In this document: positions 32,138 to 39,848 of the stretch, in pieces | How positions within the stretch are numbered: position 1 is the first letter of the stretch | Layout: each line of letters opens with the position of its first letter | Assembly: GCA_031268245.1 (NCBI GenBank) | Contig: JAIRXN010000104.1 | Location: 1-39,848 of the forward strand | Reading direction: 5' to 3' | Origin: Treponema sp. | Lineage (GTDB): Bacteria; Spirochaetota; Spirochaetia; Treponematales; Breznakiellaceae | DNA: 39,848 bases | Notes under the pieces: generated by a model | What the model saw: only the letters and a program-made list of their open reading frames with translations | The model's database searches: none | What the model was told of the DNA's origin: nothing | Position numbers and translations under genes: made by a program

Positions 32138-34720
32138 TCAACTCAGGTAATCGGAAAGCCTCCGGTAAGTCTGGTTGACGATATGTTTCTTTTCTATGTC
32201 CACTTCTTCTCCCAGTTCATCAATGAGGGCTTCAAGGCTTGAGACGCTCTCGTTGAGGCTGGTGTGGAAGCCCCGTGAACAGCGGAACCAGTAGTTTCCT
32301 TCCCCGCCGGTAAAGAGGGAAATAAACCCCAACTCCCGGCTTCCTTTCTTCCAGAGTGCGGGGCTTACCAGTTTGTCCATCTGTTCCAGAATTGCGTCCA
32401 GGTCTTTCCGCGAATCAAAGTTTTCCTTCCGCGGCCAGTCCCGTTCCAGCGCGCCGTCAATGTCCAGCCGGGAAGCCAGCAGCAGTATCAGTTCCAGTTT
32501 CTCCCCTGCCAGAAGCCTGTAGCCTCCATTGACAGTGATTATGCCGCGCAGGCCCCTGTAGACAACTTCCGCAGGGATACTGTCCTTTATTGCGGAGAGT
32601 TTTTCCCACGGCAGGTTTACTTCTTTTTTGCCTTTTACTGTTTTGATCTCAAAAACCATATCGGCAATCCTGATATTGTTGGTAAAGTCTCTCAGTTTTT
32701 TTAACTTTTCCGCCGGTCTTTTACCGCCTTCCCTCCTTGGGCCTTTGAGAGCGAAGGCGCCGAACAACTCGGGATTTATCATTTCCAGAGTTTCCCGGGA
32801 GAGGGGGGAAACCGACATTGCGTACATCCTCGAAGTACGGACAATTTCCCCGGCTACAATAAACTCAGGATCAGTGCGGAACATCACCGAGCCGGGGTGT
32901 ATGATGATCCTGTCGGCAGTAAGGCTGCGGTAGGTTTCCCTGCCTTCCCTTACGCAGACAAACTGTATAAGCCCCCTGGCTACACAGAGAAGGTAATCTT
33001 CGGTTTTGCCTCCGGACAAGACCGGTATGTTTTGCGCGGTGATAATCTCTTCGAGTTGATCCACTACATTGAAAATTTCCGCCATGGCCCGCTCGTCAAG
33101 ATAGTTTTTTTCACAGAAACGCTGCTTGTTTGCGGCCCCTGCATAGGAACGGTAGAGCTTGAGATAGGAAACAAAGTCTCCGCCCGGGTCGCGGAAACTG
33201 TGGTGGGCCTTGCGGGCGTCCATCTCTTCCCCCGGGGGAAGAATGTAGGGGCTCTGGGTTGACAGGAAGGCTGCGGCAATAACCGTTTCTTCAAGAACTT
33301 CAGGATAACGGAGAATTGCTTCTACGATGATACGGCTCTGCCGGGGAGGCAGGGGAAACTCCGTCATGAGCCGTCCGGTACGGGAAAGAGTTCTGTCGCT
33401 TTCCAGGGCTTCGAGGAGGTTCAGGGTTTCCATTGCCGCGATAATGCCTTCCCGGCCGGGAGCCGAAATAAAATCAAATTCCTCGAAGCCGGTGAGCCCC
33501 AGATCCGCCATACGGAGCACCACTTCGGAAAGATCGGTCCGGTAAATCTCCTCGGTGGTAAAGAGGGGCCGGTTTTCAAAATCCTTGCGTGTGTAGAGAC
33601 GGTAACAGTTTCCTTCCCCGGTACGGCCGGCCCGGCCCTTGCGCTGGTTGGCCGATGCCTTTGAAATCGGGGCCTCCGCAAGACTTGAGGTAAAGGTTCT
33701 GGGATTGTACCAGGAGAGTTTTGAAAATCCCGAATCAATGACACAGGTAATGCCGTCTATGGTTACCGAAGTTTCCGCAATGTTAGTGGAGAGCACTACC
33801 TTGGTTTTTCCCGAAGGCGGTTTTTCAAAAACCCGCTCCTGTTCTTCCTTGCCGAGCCTTCCGTAGAGGGGCACCAGATGGAGGCCCGGCCCTGCGGAAC
33901 TAAAGATGAGCCGGTTCATGCAGTCCTTGATCATCTTTTCGCCGGAAAGGAAGATCAATATGTCTCCTTCTCTTTTTTCTCCGGTAAAGCGTTCCGCAAT
34001 GGCGGCGATCTTGTCGATGATCGCCTCCGCGGCGGAGCGGCTTGTTCCGGAATGCCTGTCCGAAAGATCGGGTTTGGCAGGAAACTTTGTTTGCTGTTCG
34101 ATTGAGTTTTTAAGGTTATCTCTCTGAATGAGCGCCGGATCGTAGATCAGGGTAACCGGGTAGGTAACTGCATCGATCTTCACCACAGGACATTCCCCGA
34201 AGTATTCGGAAAAAATCTCCGCATTAATAGTGGCGCTGGAGATGATCACCTTGAAGTCTTTTCTGGTTTCCAGCACCCGTTTCAGGAGCCCCAGAATAAA
34301 GTCGATGTTGAGACTCCGTTCGTGGGCCTCGTCTACCACGAGAAGGCTGTACTTTGAAAGCCATGGATCCAGCTTCATCTCCTGAAGGAGGATTCCGTCG
34401 GTCATGATTTTTATCCTGGTATCGGTATTGGTTTTGTCCTCAAAACGCATCTTGTAGCCTACGGGGCAACCCGTATCTCCGGGGACGGAATTTCCCAGCT
34501 GACGGGAAATGAATTCACTTACGGAAACCGCAGCAATTCTACGGGGCTGGGTAACGCCGATGATCCCGTTTTTTGAATAGCCTGCCTCCAAAAGGATGAC
34601 GGGGAGCTGGGTGGTCTTTCCCGAACCGGTGGGACTTTCCACCACCAGCGCCTGGTTCTCCTCCAGCGCCCGGAGAATAATGTCTTTATGCCTGTAGACA
34701 GGTAAATCGGAATAATTCAT
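32138..34720 (-). CDS. DEAH-box ATP-dependent RNA helicase (HrpA/HrpB family)
   Basis: This 860-residue helicase has motif I TGSGKTT (31-37), motif Ia TQPRRIAA, motif II DEAH (130-133), motif III SAT (162-164), the motif V stretch VVLSTNIAETSVTI and motif VI QRKGRAGRTGEG. Then come the HA2 winged-helix region (LGLTGFEEFDFI...MAETLNLLEAL) and an OB-like C-terminal part. The family works in rRNA or mRNA processing. It is shorter than E. coli HrpA (about 1300 residues), and is nearer HrpB in length. A TATAAT ends six bases before the ATG with no Shine-Dalgarno. It is convergent with the NHL gene (22-base gap). Confidence 0.93.
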   Translation of the reverse strand: MNYSDLPVYRHKDIILRALEENQALVVESPTGSGKTTQLPVILLEAGYSKNGIIGVTQPRRIAAVSVSEFISRQLGNSVPGDTGCPVGYKMRFEDKTNTDTRIKIMTDGILLQEMKLDPWLSKYSLLVVDEAHERSLNIDFILGLLKRVLETRKDFKVIISSATINAEIFSEYFGECPVVKIDAVTYPVTLIYDPALIQRDNLKNSIEQQTKFPAKPDLSDRHSGTSRSAAEAIIDKIAAIAERFTGEKREGDILIFLSGEKMIKDCMNRLIFSSAGPGLHLVPLYGRLGKEEQERVFEKPPSGKTKVVLSTNIAETSVTIDGITCVIDSGFSKLSWYNPRTFTSSLAEAPISKASANQRKGRAGRTGEGNCYRLYTRKDFENRPLFTTEEIYRTDLSEVVLRMADLGLTGFEEFDFISAPGREGIIAAMETLNLLEALESDRTLSRTGRLMTEFPLPPRQSRIIVEAILRYPEVLEETVIAAAFLSTQSPYILPPGEEMDARKAHHSFRDPGGDFVSYLKLYRSYAGAANKQRFCEKNYLDERAMAEIFNVVDQLEEIITAQNIPVLSGGKTEDYLLCVARGLIQFVCVREGRETYRSLTADRIIIHPGSVMFRTDPEFIVAGEIVRTSRMYAMSVSPLSRETLEMINPELFGAFALKGPRREGGKRPAEKLKKLRDFTNNIRIADMVFEIKTVKGKKEVNLPWEKLSAIKDSIPAEVVYRGLRGIITVNGGYRLLAGEKLELILLLASRLDIDGALERDWPRKENFDSRKDLDAILEQMDKLVSPALWKKGSRELGFISLFTGGEGNYWFRCSRGFHTSLNESVSSLEALIDELGEEVDIEKKHIVNQTYRRLSDYLS

Positions 34721-34726
34721 CTTTTT

Positions 34727-34732
34727 ATTATA
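34727..34732 (-). promoter_or_regulatory. -10 box six bases before the helicase ATG
   Basis: The minus strand reads TATAAT-AAAAAG-ATG. The -35 region is poor. No Shine-Dalgarno is visible, so the transcript is probably leaderless. Confidence 0.45.
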
Positions 34733-34861
34733 GACCGGAGAAGGATTAATGAATAGTGAAGAAGGAATAGATAGTGTCTGTCCCTAAACCCTAAAACCGC
34801 TTACCCTGCGGACGGAATTATAGCAGGTTTTTGCTATCTTTTCTTTTTTTATGTTTTAACC

Positions 34862-34891
34862 TATAATTATATGTATTGAATTCTTTGGAGG
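34862..34891 (+). promoter_or_regulatory. ppdK promoter -10 and ribosome binding site
   Basis: TATAAT at 34862-34867 is 28 bases before the ppdK ATG, with a clear GGAGG at 34887-34891, so this gene has a conventional short leader. Upstream, ATAGCA (34820-34825) and TGCTAT (34832-34837) form a weak hairpin before a T-rich stretch that could end read-through transcription. Confidence 0.5.
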
Positions 34892-34895
34892 ATAT

Positions 34896-37800
34896 ATGGC
34901 CAGGAAACAGGATGTGTACTTCTTCGGTGAGGGAAAAGCCGAAGGGGATGCGAAGATGAAAGATATTTTGGGTGGAAAGGGCGCCAATCTGGCAGAAATG
35001 ACCAATCTGGGAATTCCCGTTCCTCCGGGTTTTACGATTTCCACGGAAATGTGCGCTGCGTACTATGAAAATAAACAGAAATTCCCGAAAACCCTCCGGC
35101 AAGAAGTTGAAAACTACCTCAAAAAACTGGAAAAGGTGATGGGAAAGAAACTGGGAGATCCCGAAGATCCCCTGCTGGTATCGGTTCGTTCAGGCGCTCC
35201 GGTTTCCATGCCCGGAATGATGGATACGATCCTCAATCTGGGAATGAATGACAGGGCGGTTCAGGGTCTGGCCCGGAAAACGGAAAATGTGCGTTTTGCC
35301 TGGGACGCCTACCGCCGTTTTATCCAAATGTACGGCGACGTGGTAATGGGAGTCCCCCATAAGGATTTTGAAGAAGCTATTTCGGAGATGAAGAAATCCA
35401 AAAATGTCAAGCTTGATACCGGCCTGGACGCCGGGGATTTGGCGGCGCTCGTTGATGAGTACAAGAAAATTGTCAAGAAAACGGCAAATAAGGATTTCCC
35501 CCAGAAGCCCCTGGAACAACTCTGGGGCGCCATTGAAGCGGTATTCAGTTCCTGGATGAACGAAAGGGCGATCCGCTACCGGCAGATCAACGAAATTCGC
35601 AATGTCCGGGGAACAGCGGTAAACGTACAGTCCATGGTCTTCGGCAACTTCGGCGACGATTCGGGAACCGGGGTCTGTTTCAGCCGGGATCCTTCCACGG
35701 GGAAGAACGAATTTTACGGTGAATACCTTATGAATGCCCAAGGTGAGGATGTAGTAGCCGGTATCCGTACTCCGGAGAAAATTTCCACCCTGGAAAAGAC
35801 CAACAAGAAAGTTTACGATCAGCTTATCGCCATCAGGAATAGGCTCGAAAAACATTTCCAGGACATGCAGGATATGGAATTTACCATCCAGCAGGGGAAG
35901 CTTTATATTCTCCAGACCAGGAATGGCAAACGTACCGGGACTGCGGCGGTAAAGTGCGCGGTAGACATGGTGGCGGAAAAACTCATCGACAGGAATACCG
36001 CCGTGCTGCGGGTAAGCCCGGCTTTGCTGGATCAGCTTCTCCACCCCATGATAGATGCCGATGCTCTTAAAACCGCAGAATCCATGACCAGGGGACTCAA
36101 TGCTTCTCCGGGAGCCGCCTGCGGACAGATCGTGTTCGACGCCTGGGAGGCGGAAAAGTGGCACGCCCTGGGCAAGAAAGTACTTCTGGTGCGCAAGGAT
36201 ACCAGCCCCGAAGACATCGGCGGCATGGTTGCTTCCCAGGGCATTCTCACCTCCACCGGCGGCATGACCAGCCATGCGGCGGTAGTGGCCCGCGGTATGG
36301 GTACCCCCTGCGTGGCCGGCGCGAAAGAAGTACTGGTACAGGGCAAGACCATGGTGATTGGAAATAGGACCTTTCAGGAAGGGGACTGGATCACCATTGA
36401 CGGTTCCACCGGAGATGTGTACGAAGGCAAACTGCCCCTCGTTACGCCTGATATTTCCCAAGACATGAGTACCTTCCTCTCCTGGTGCGATGAGATCTGC
36501 TCTTCCGCACGGAGAAAAACCGCGAACGGCAAAATCCTCAGAGGCTTTGAAGTCCGTACAAACGCAGATCAGCCGGAAGACGCGCACAGGGCCTTTGCCT
36601 TCGGCGCTCAGGGAGTAGGGCTCTGCCGTACCGAGCACATGTTCTTTGACAAGGCAAAGCTGATTCATTTCCGTGCCATGATTGTGGCCGATACTCTGGA
36701 AGAGCGGAAGGCCGCCCTTAAAGAGATCCTTCCCCTGCAGCAGAAAGACTTCTTTGGAATATTCAAGGCAATGGAAGGCCGTCCGGTTACGATCCGGCTT
36801 CTCGATCCGCCGCTCCATGAATTTGTTCCAAAGACAGAGGAAGAAACCAGGGAACTGGCCGACTTCCTCAAGGTCGATACCGCATCTCTTCAGCCCAAAA
36901 TTGACAGGCTCCATGAACAGAACCCGATGCTTGGACACCGGGGCTGCCGTCTGGCTGTTACATATCCTGAGATCTATGACATGCAGGTTGAAGCCATCGC
37001 GCTGGCTGCCGTGGAATGCATCAAGCAGAAGATTCCCGTGCAGCCTGAGATTATGATCCCCATCGTCGTAACGGCGCGGGAATTAAAGCTGCTCCGTCCC
37101 AACGCAGAAACAGTGCTGAAAAAAGTCTTTAGTGAAGCGGGAATGAGTGTTCCTGTCAAAATCGGCACCATGATCGAAGTGCCCAGAGCCGCAATCCGTT
37201 CGGCCCATGTGGCAAGGTATGCGGACTTTTTCAGTTTTGGCACCAACGATCTTACCCAGATGACCTTTGCCTTCAGCAGAGATGATGTCGCATCTTTCCT
37301 GCCGAGTTACCTCAAGCAGAATGTGCTTGATGTCGATCCCTTCAAATCCATAGATGAAGAAGGGGTAGGTTATCTTATTGGCTATGCGGTAGAGCAGGGC
37401 CGTTCCGTCAACCCGGATCTGAAATGCGGAATCTGCGGGGAGCATGGCGGAGATCCCCTTACCATCGACTTCTGTTACCGGGCCGGCCTAACCTATGTGT
37501 CTTGTTCGCCCTTCCGGGTGCCTCTTGCCCGCCTTGCGGCAGCCCAGGCAGTAATCAACAACAGTATCTCCGCCAAGGCAAGAAGTGCAGACAAAAAAGC
37601 GCCCGCCAAGGCAGCGGAGAAGCCGGCGGCCAGGAAAAATGCAAAGCCGGAGACGAAAAAAGCTGCCGTAAAGAAGGCTCCGGCCGGCAGGAAAGCCGCC
37701 GTTGCTAAAAAGGCAGTGCAGAAAACGGCGGTTAAAAAGACAGCCGTAAAGAAAGCCGCCGACAAAACTCCTGCCAAACGCGGACGCAAGAGCGGGGCGG

Positions 37801-37919
37801 CGGGAAGCGTAAAAGCCGCGGTCAAAAAAACCGTTAAACCGGCTTCCAAAAGTAAAAAAACCGTGACAAAGGCAGGTTCCGGAACAGGGAAACGGGGCAG
37901 GCCGCCCAAGTCAAAGTAA
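34896..37919 (+). CDS. ppdK: Pyruvate phosphate dikinase with a Lys/Ala-rich AT-hook-containing tail
   Basis: The first 890 or so residues are a complete pyruvate phosphate dikinase, interconverting pyruvate, ATP and phosphate with PEP, AMP and PPi. The nucleotide domain begins GGKGANLAEMTNLG (26-39). The phospho-carrier histidine is H460 in GGMTSHAAVVARG, and the PEP-domain acid/base cysteine is C847 in CGICGEHGGDP. The normal enzyme is about 875-890 residues long. Here an extra tail of about 115 residues (893-1007) follows without a frameshift. It consists of KKA/KKTA/AAKK repeats with KRGRK (961-965) and, at the very end, KRGRPPK (999-1005), the AT-hook core. The tail is like bacterial histone H1-like proteins and may bind DNA, RNA or polyphosphate. 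Confidence 0.96.
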   Translation: MARKQDVYFFGEGKAEGDAKMKDILGGKGANLAEMTNLGIPVPPGFTISTEMCAAYYENKQKFPKTLRQEVENYLKKLEKVMGKKLGDPEDPLLVSVRSGAPVSMPGMMDTILNLGMNDRAVQGLARKTENVRFAWDAYRRFIQMYGDVVMGVPHKDFEEAISEMKKSKNVKLDTGLDAGDLAALVDEYKKIVKKTANKDFPQKPLEQLWGAIEAVFSSWMNERAIRYRQINEIRNVRGTAVNVQSMVFGNFGDDSGTGVCFSRDPSTGKNEFYGEYLMNAQGEDVVAGIRTPEKISTLEKTNKKVYDQLIAIRNRLEKHFQDMQDMEFTIQQGKLYILQTRNGKRTGTAAVKCAVDMVAEKLIDRNTAVLRVSPALLDQLLHPMIDADALKTAESMTRGLNASPGAACGQIVFDAWEAEKWHALGKKVLLVRKDTSPEDIGGMVASQGILTSTGGMTSHAAVVARGMGTPCVAGAKEVLVQGKTMVIGNRTFQEGDWITIDGSTGDVYEGKLPLVTPDISQDMSTFLSWCDEICSSARRKTANGKILRGFEVRTNADQPEDAHRAFAFGAQGVGLCRTEHMFFDKAKLIHFRAMIVADTLEERKAALKEILPLQQKDFFGIFKAMEGRPVTIRLLDPPLHEFVPKTEEETRELADFLKVDTASLQPKIDRLHEQNPMLGHRGCRLAVTYPEIYDMQVEAIALAAVECIKQKIPVQPEIMIPIVVTARELKLLRPNAETVLKKVFSEAGMSVPVKIGTMIEVPRAAIRSAHVARYADFFSFGTNDLTQMTFAFSRDDVASFLPSYLKQNVLDVDPFKSIDEEGVGYLIGYAVEQGRSVNPDLKCGICGEHGGDPLTIDFCYRAGLTYVSCSPFRVPLARLAAAQAVINNSISAKARSADKKAPAKAAEKPAARKNAKPETKKAAVKKAPAGRKAAVAKKAVQKTAVKKTAVKKAADKTPAKRGRKSGAAGSVKAAVKKTVKPASKSKKTVTKAGSGTGKRGRPPKSK

Positions 37920-37925
37920 ACAGTA

Positions 37926-37961
37926 GACTTGTTTAAGCCAACCGGGTTGTTAAAAAAGTCC
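37926..37961. repeat. Dispersed hairpin repeat, copy 2
   Basis: GACTT (37926-37930) pairs with AAGTC (37956-37960), and AACC (37940-37943) with GGTT (37945-37948). It shares GACTTGT, CCAACCGGGTT and AAGTCC with the element at 3580-3617. It lies six bases after the ppdK stop codon and may help end the ppdK transcript, although no T-run follows. Confidence 0.6.
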
Positions 37962-38037
37962 GGTAAAAGTTACCTGACAGGAATTGGGAATTCGTTCATA
38001 CGGGTTCCCATTTTTTCAGGAACCGGGGGGGTATTTT

Positions 38038-39630
38038 GTGCATAGTCTCATTGAAACTGTATATTCTCAATCCGGCATGCATGACAAACAATGGAAAAAA
38101 TTCATCCGCTTGTGGACAATTATACTGGCCCTTGTTCTTGGTATAACCGCGTTTTTCAGTAAAGGCTATAACCACCTCGATGAGCATTTCCAGACAATCG
38201 AGCTTGCATATTATAAAACAGGCGCCATTGATTCTTCCCGGCTTTCATGGGAATTTCCGGCAAGGATGCGCCCCTGGCTGCAGCCCGCAATTTATTTTGT
38301 GATCCTGAAAATTACAAATACGGCGGGAATACATGATCCTTTTATGCTTGCCGCGATCCTCCGGTATTTTTCTGCATTTCTTGCCTGGCTCATGACAAGT
38401 TCAATGATGTTCTGTGCGTATCATTTTTTTGATGAAGCTTCCCGGCGGAAATGTGCTGTGTATAGCATGGTACTGTTGTCATTCCTGCCCTATATGTTTG
38501 TAAGGACTTCATCCGAGTCCTTCTCGTCATCTTTCAGCATGATCGGGTTTGCCATTTTGATATTGGGAAGTACGCCTGTTTCCATCGGCAAATTCGGGGA
38601 AAGGAAATATTCAAACAGGCTTTTGTTTATTACCGGAGTTTTCTGGGGCTTTGCCTTTGAATTCCGGTATCAAGTTGCATTTCTTCTGGCCGGTTTTATT
38701 TTCTGGATTTTTTTCATATCGATACGCGATAAAAAACAGGCCCTGATACAAGTCCTGATTATTTTCGGCGGTATTTTTGCCGTTGTTATCCCTGCTACTT
38801 TTCTGGATTGGTGGGGATACGGAAGTTTTACCATAGTTCCCGTTAATTATTTGTATCAGAATATTATTTTGAATAAATCAAGTATCTACGGAACCATGCC
38901 TTTTTACGGATACATACAGCTCATGCTTGGAAACAGGCGTTACGCGGTAATGATGTTTATCATACTGATTGGGAGTATCGCGGGGATTGTACGCTATCCA
39001 AAACATCCGTTTTCGTGGGGCGTGCTTCTCTTTTTTGTTGTACATTCAATGATTGGTCATAAAGAGCTTCGATTCTTTATGAATATCCTTATTCCTTCAC
39101 TTTTTTTGATGATTTACGGTTTTTCGCCCAAAACGGAGAAAGATACGGTTTTCAAAAAAATATGGAAATTCCGTTATTCAATACCGGCAATCGCCCTGTA
39201 TCTGTTAAATATTTTTATCCTTTTATCTTATGCGACCGGATTCCAATCGGCAGCGGACATACAGTTTGAAGACTATATCTATCATAATACCGTGTCTCCG
39301 TTCAGGGCCTACGCTATAAAAACCAGATCATTTCCCGAGCCGCTTGATTATTGGTTTTACAGGCCGCCCGGACTGGAGATAGACGCCAGGGAGAACTTTG
39401 ACGACATTGTACGGGCCGGTAAGGGCAAAAAAGAATTCTTTGTAATTGTTTGCCCTCCGGAAACGGACATGGATTCCCTGTATGTACCATCCGGCTATAC
39501 CATGACAAAGGAATACGCCTATAAAGGACGCGATATTTATTCTTTGCTGAAAGAGCTGCTCAAAAGAAACAATGAGGAAATATGGGCGCTGTATAAATTT
39601 ACAGCTTTTCATGAAGAGGAGAAAATATGA
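38038..39630 (+). CDS. GT22 (Alg9/GPI mannosyltransferase-like) membrane glycosyltransferase
   Basis: This protein of about 530 residues has roughly ten hydrophobic helices. After the first helix comes GYNHLDEHFQTIELAYYKTG, with the DE and E residues of the GT22/GT-C active site. It continues LSWEFPARMRPWLQPAIYF and, later, the family's HKELRFF motif. GT-C enzymes use lipid-linked sugars and act on the outer face of the membrane; here a lipid or surface glycan acceptor is inferred. The start is uncertain: GTG at 38038 follows a G-rich stretch, while ATG at 38077 gives a typical N-terminus (MHDKQWKKF) but lacks a ribosome binding site. It has no close partner gene. Confidence 0.82.
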   Translation: MHSLIETVYSQSGMHDKQWKKFIRLWTIILALVLGITAFFSKGYNHLDEHFQTIELAYYKTGAIDSSRLSWEFPARMRPWLQPAIYFVILKITNTAGIHDPFMLAAILRYFSAFLAWLMTSSMMFCAYHFFDEASRRKCAVYSMVLLSFLPYMFVRTSSESFSSSFSMIGFAILILGSTPVSIGKFGERKYSNRLLFITGVFWGFAFEFRYQVAFLLAGFIFWIFFISIRDKKQALIQVLIIFGGIFAVVIPATFLDWWGYGSFTIVPVNYLYQNIILNKSSIYGTMPFYGYIQLMLGNRRYAVMMFIILIGSIAGIVRYPKHPFSWGVLLFFVVHSMIGHKELRFFMNILIPSLFLMIYGFSPKTEKDTVFKKIWKFRYSIPAIALYLLNIFILLSYATGFQSAADIQFEDYIYHNTVSPFRAYAIKTRSFPEPLDYWFYRPPGLEIDARENFDDIVRAGKGKKEFFVIVCPPETDMDSLYVPSGYTMTKEYAYKGRDIYSLLKELLKRNNEEIWALYKFTAFHEEEKI

Positions 39631-39663
39631 CGGGCAGCCAAGTCTATCAGCCGGACTGACTCC

Positions 39664-39716
39664 TAGGGCAACGCTGATTAACTTGACGCTAATCAGCGTT
39701 GCCCTATTATTTTTCT
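39664..39716 (+). terminator. Strong rho-independent terminator made from a repeat pair
   Basis: AGGGCAACGCTGATTA (39665-39680) and TAATCAGCGTTGCCCT (39690-39705) form a perfect 16-pair stem (17 with the flanking T-A) and a 9-base loop. The T-rich stretch ATTATTTTTCT follows. It ends the glycosyltransferase transcript. Its arms belong to the same short repeat family as 19417-19433. Confidence 0.85.
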
Positions 39717-39756
39717 CGTTTTCCTGCGGAAAACTGCGAAAAATCTATAATTTTGT

Positions 39757-39799
39757 AGCACTGATTTATTCTCGATTGAATAAATCAGTGCTTCCCTAG
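39757..39799. repeat. Second palindromic repeat at the right end
   Basis: AGCACTGATTTATTC (39757-39771) and GAATAAATCAGTGCT (39778-39792) form a perfect 15-pair stem with a 6-base loop. Its right arm continues into AATCAGTGCTTCCCTAG (39783-39799), one base different from the copy at 19417. No T-run follows, so a repeat rather than a terminator is likely. Nothing further is recognised up to 39848. Confidence 0.6.
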
Positions 39800-39848
39800 A
39801 ATTGTTGCAGGTCTATTGTTTTTTATGGATTCCCTGTAGTATAGTGAT

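Noticed and set aside
34820..34845. ATAGCA/TGCTAT hairpin with T-rich tail as a terminator
   Set aside because: The stem has only six pairs, and no gene on the plus strand ends before it; kept only as a remark under the ppdK promoter.
35190..36938. 582-codon minus-strand frame opposite ppdK
   Set aside because: Antisense to highly conserved PPDK catalytic sequence; no family recognised.
37572..37919. PPDK tail as a separate gene or a frameshift artefact
   Set aside because: The reading frame is continuous from the conserved C-terminus, no ribosome binding site or start codon lies at the junction, and other frames here give no plausible product.

Overview
The window looks like a stretch of spirochaete chromosome, most probably from a Treponema-like host-associated species. 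The arguments are two adjacent type I signal peptidases, two DUF115/Maf flagellin-modification paralogues beside a very acidic low-complexity protein, pyruvate phosphate dikinase, a Gld-type ABC system and several families of short palindromic repeats. This is inference from gene content; no rRNA or tRNA gene is present to settle it. No CRISPR array, transposase or integrase gene was seen.

Layout. 1-2743: 5' part of an ABC-F ATPase (leftward), a DinB-fold protein (rightward) and the pyrK-pyrD pair (leftward). 2744-5236: a low-GC island. A cupin gene sits inside a well-formed integron-type gene cassette (about 2890-3560, with its own attC at 3386-3560), followed by a dispersed hairpin repeat, a MATE exporter and a hairpin-rich spacer. 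5237-10656: RNase Z, then a four-gene ABC-2/GldG/DUF4340 membrane system. 10625-12796: a membrane protein with a degenerate GGDEF-like domain, divergent from a MEMO-family protein. 12824-18749: a leftward four-gene operon (acidic 677-aa protein, 276-aa unknown, two DUF115/Maf proteins). 18974-25204: FtsB-like protein, exported lipid-sized unknown, smpB, a PEGA plus FGE-like membrane protein, two signal peptidases and hemW. 25134-32115: a membrane-bound AraC-type regulator divergent from a LplB/YtcP/LipO-type sugar ABC operon that ends with a cytosolic NHL beta-propeller. 32138-34720: DEAH RNA helicase. 34896-37919: pyruvate phosphate dikinase with an unusual Lys/Ala-rich, AT-hook-containing tail. 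38038-39630: a GT22-type membrane mannosyltransferase, followed by a strong terminator and another palindromic repeat.

How the parts fit together. The AraC-type sensor and the sugar ABC operon form one uptake-and-control unit. The Gld-like genes 6241-10656 form one transporter complex. The Maf operon probably serves flagellin glycosylation. The two signal peptidases and HemW are arranged as one rightward transcription unit.

Two signals run across gene boundaries. First, many operon-leading genes (pyrK, rnz, the GGDEF-like gene, ftsB-like, the gene starting at 20266, lepB, hrpA) have a sigma70-like -10 box ending only 6-10 bases before the start codon and no Shine-Dalgarno sequence, suggesting leaderless transcripts. 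Operon-internal genes carry ordinary Shine-Dalgarno sites. Second, short palindromic elements recur at distant places (3580/37926, and 19417/39665/39783).
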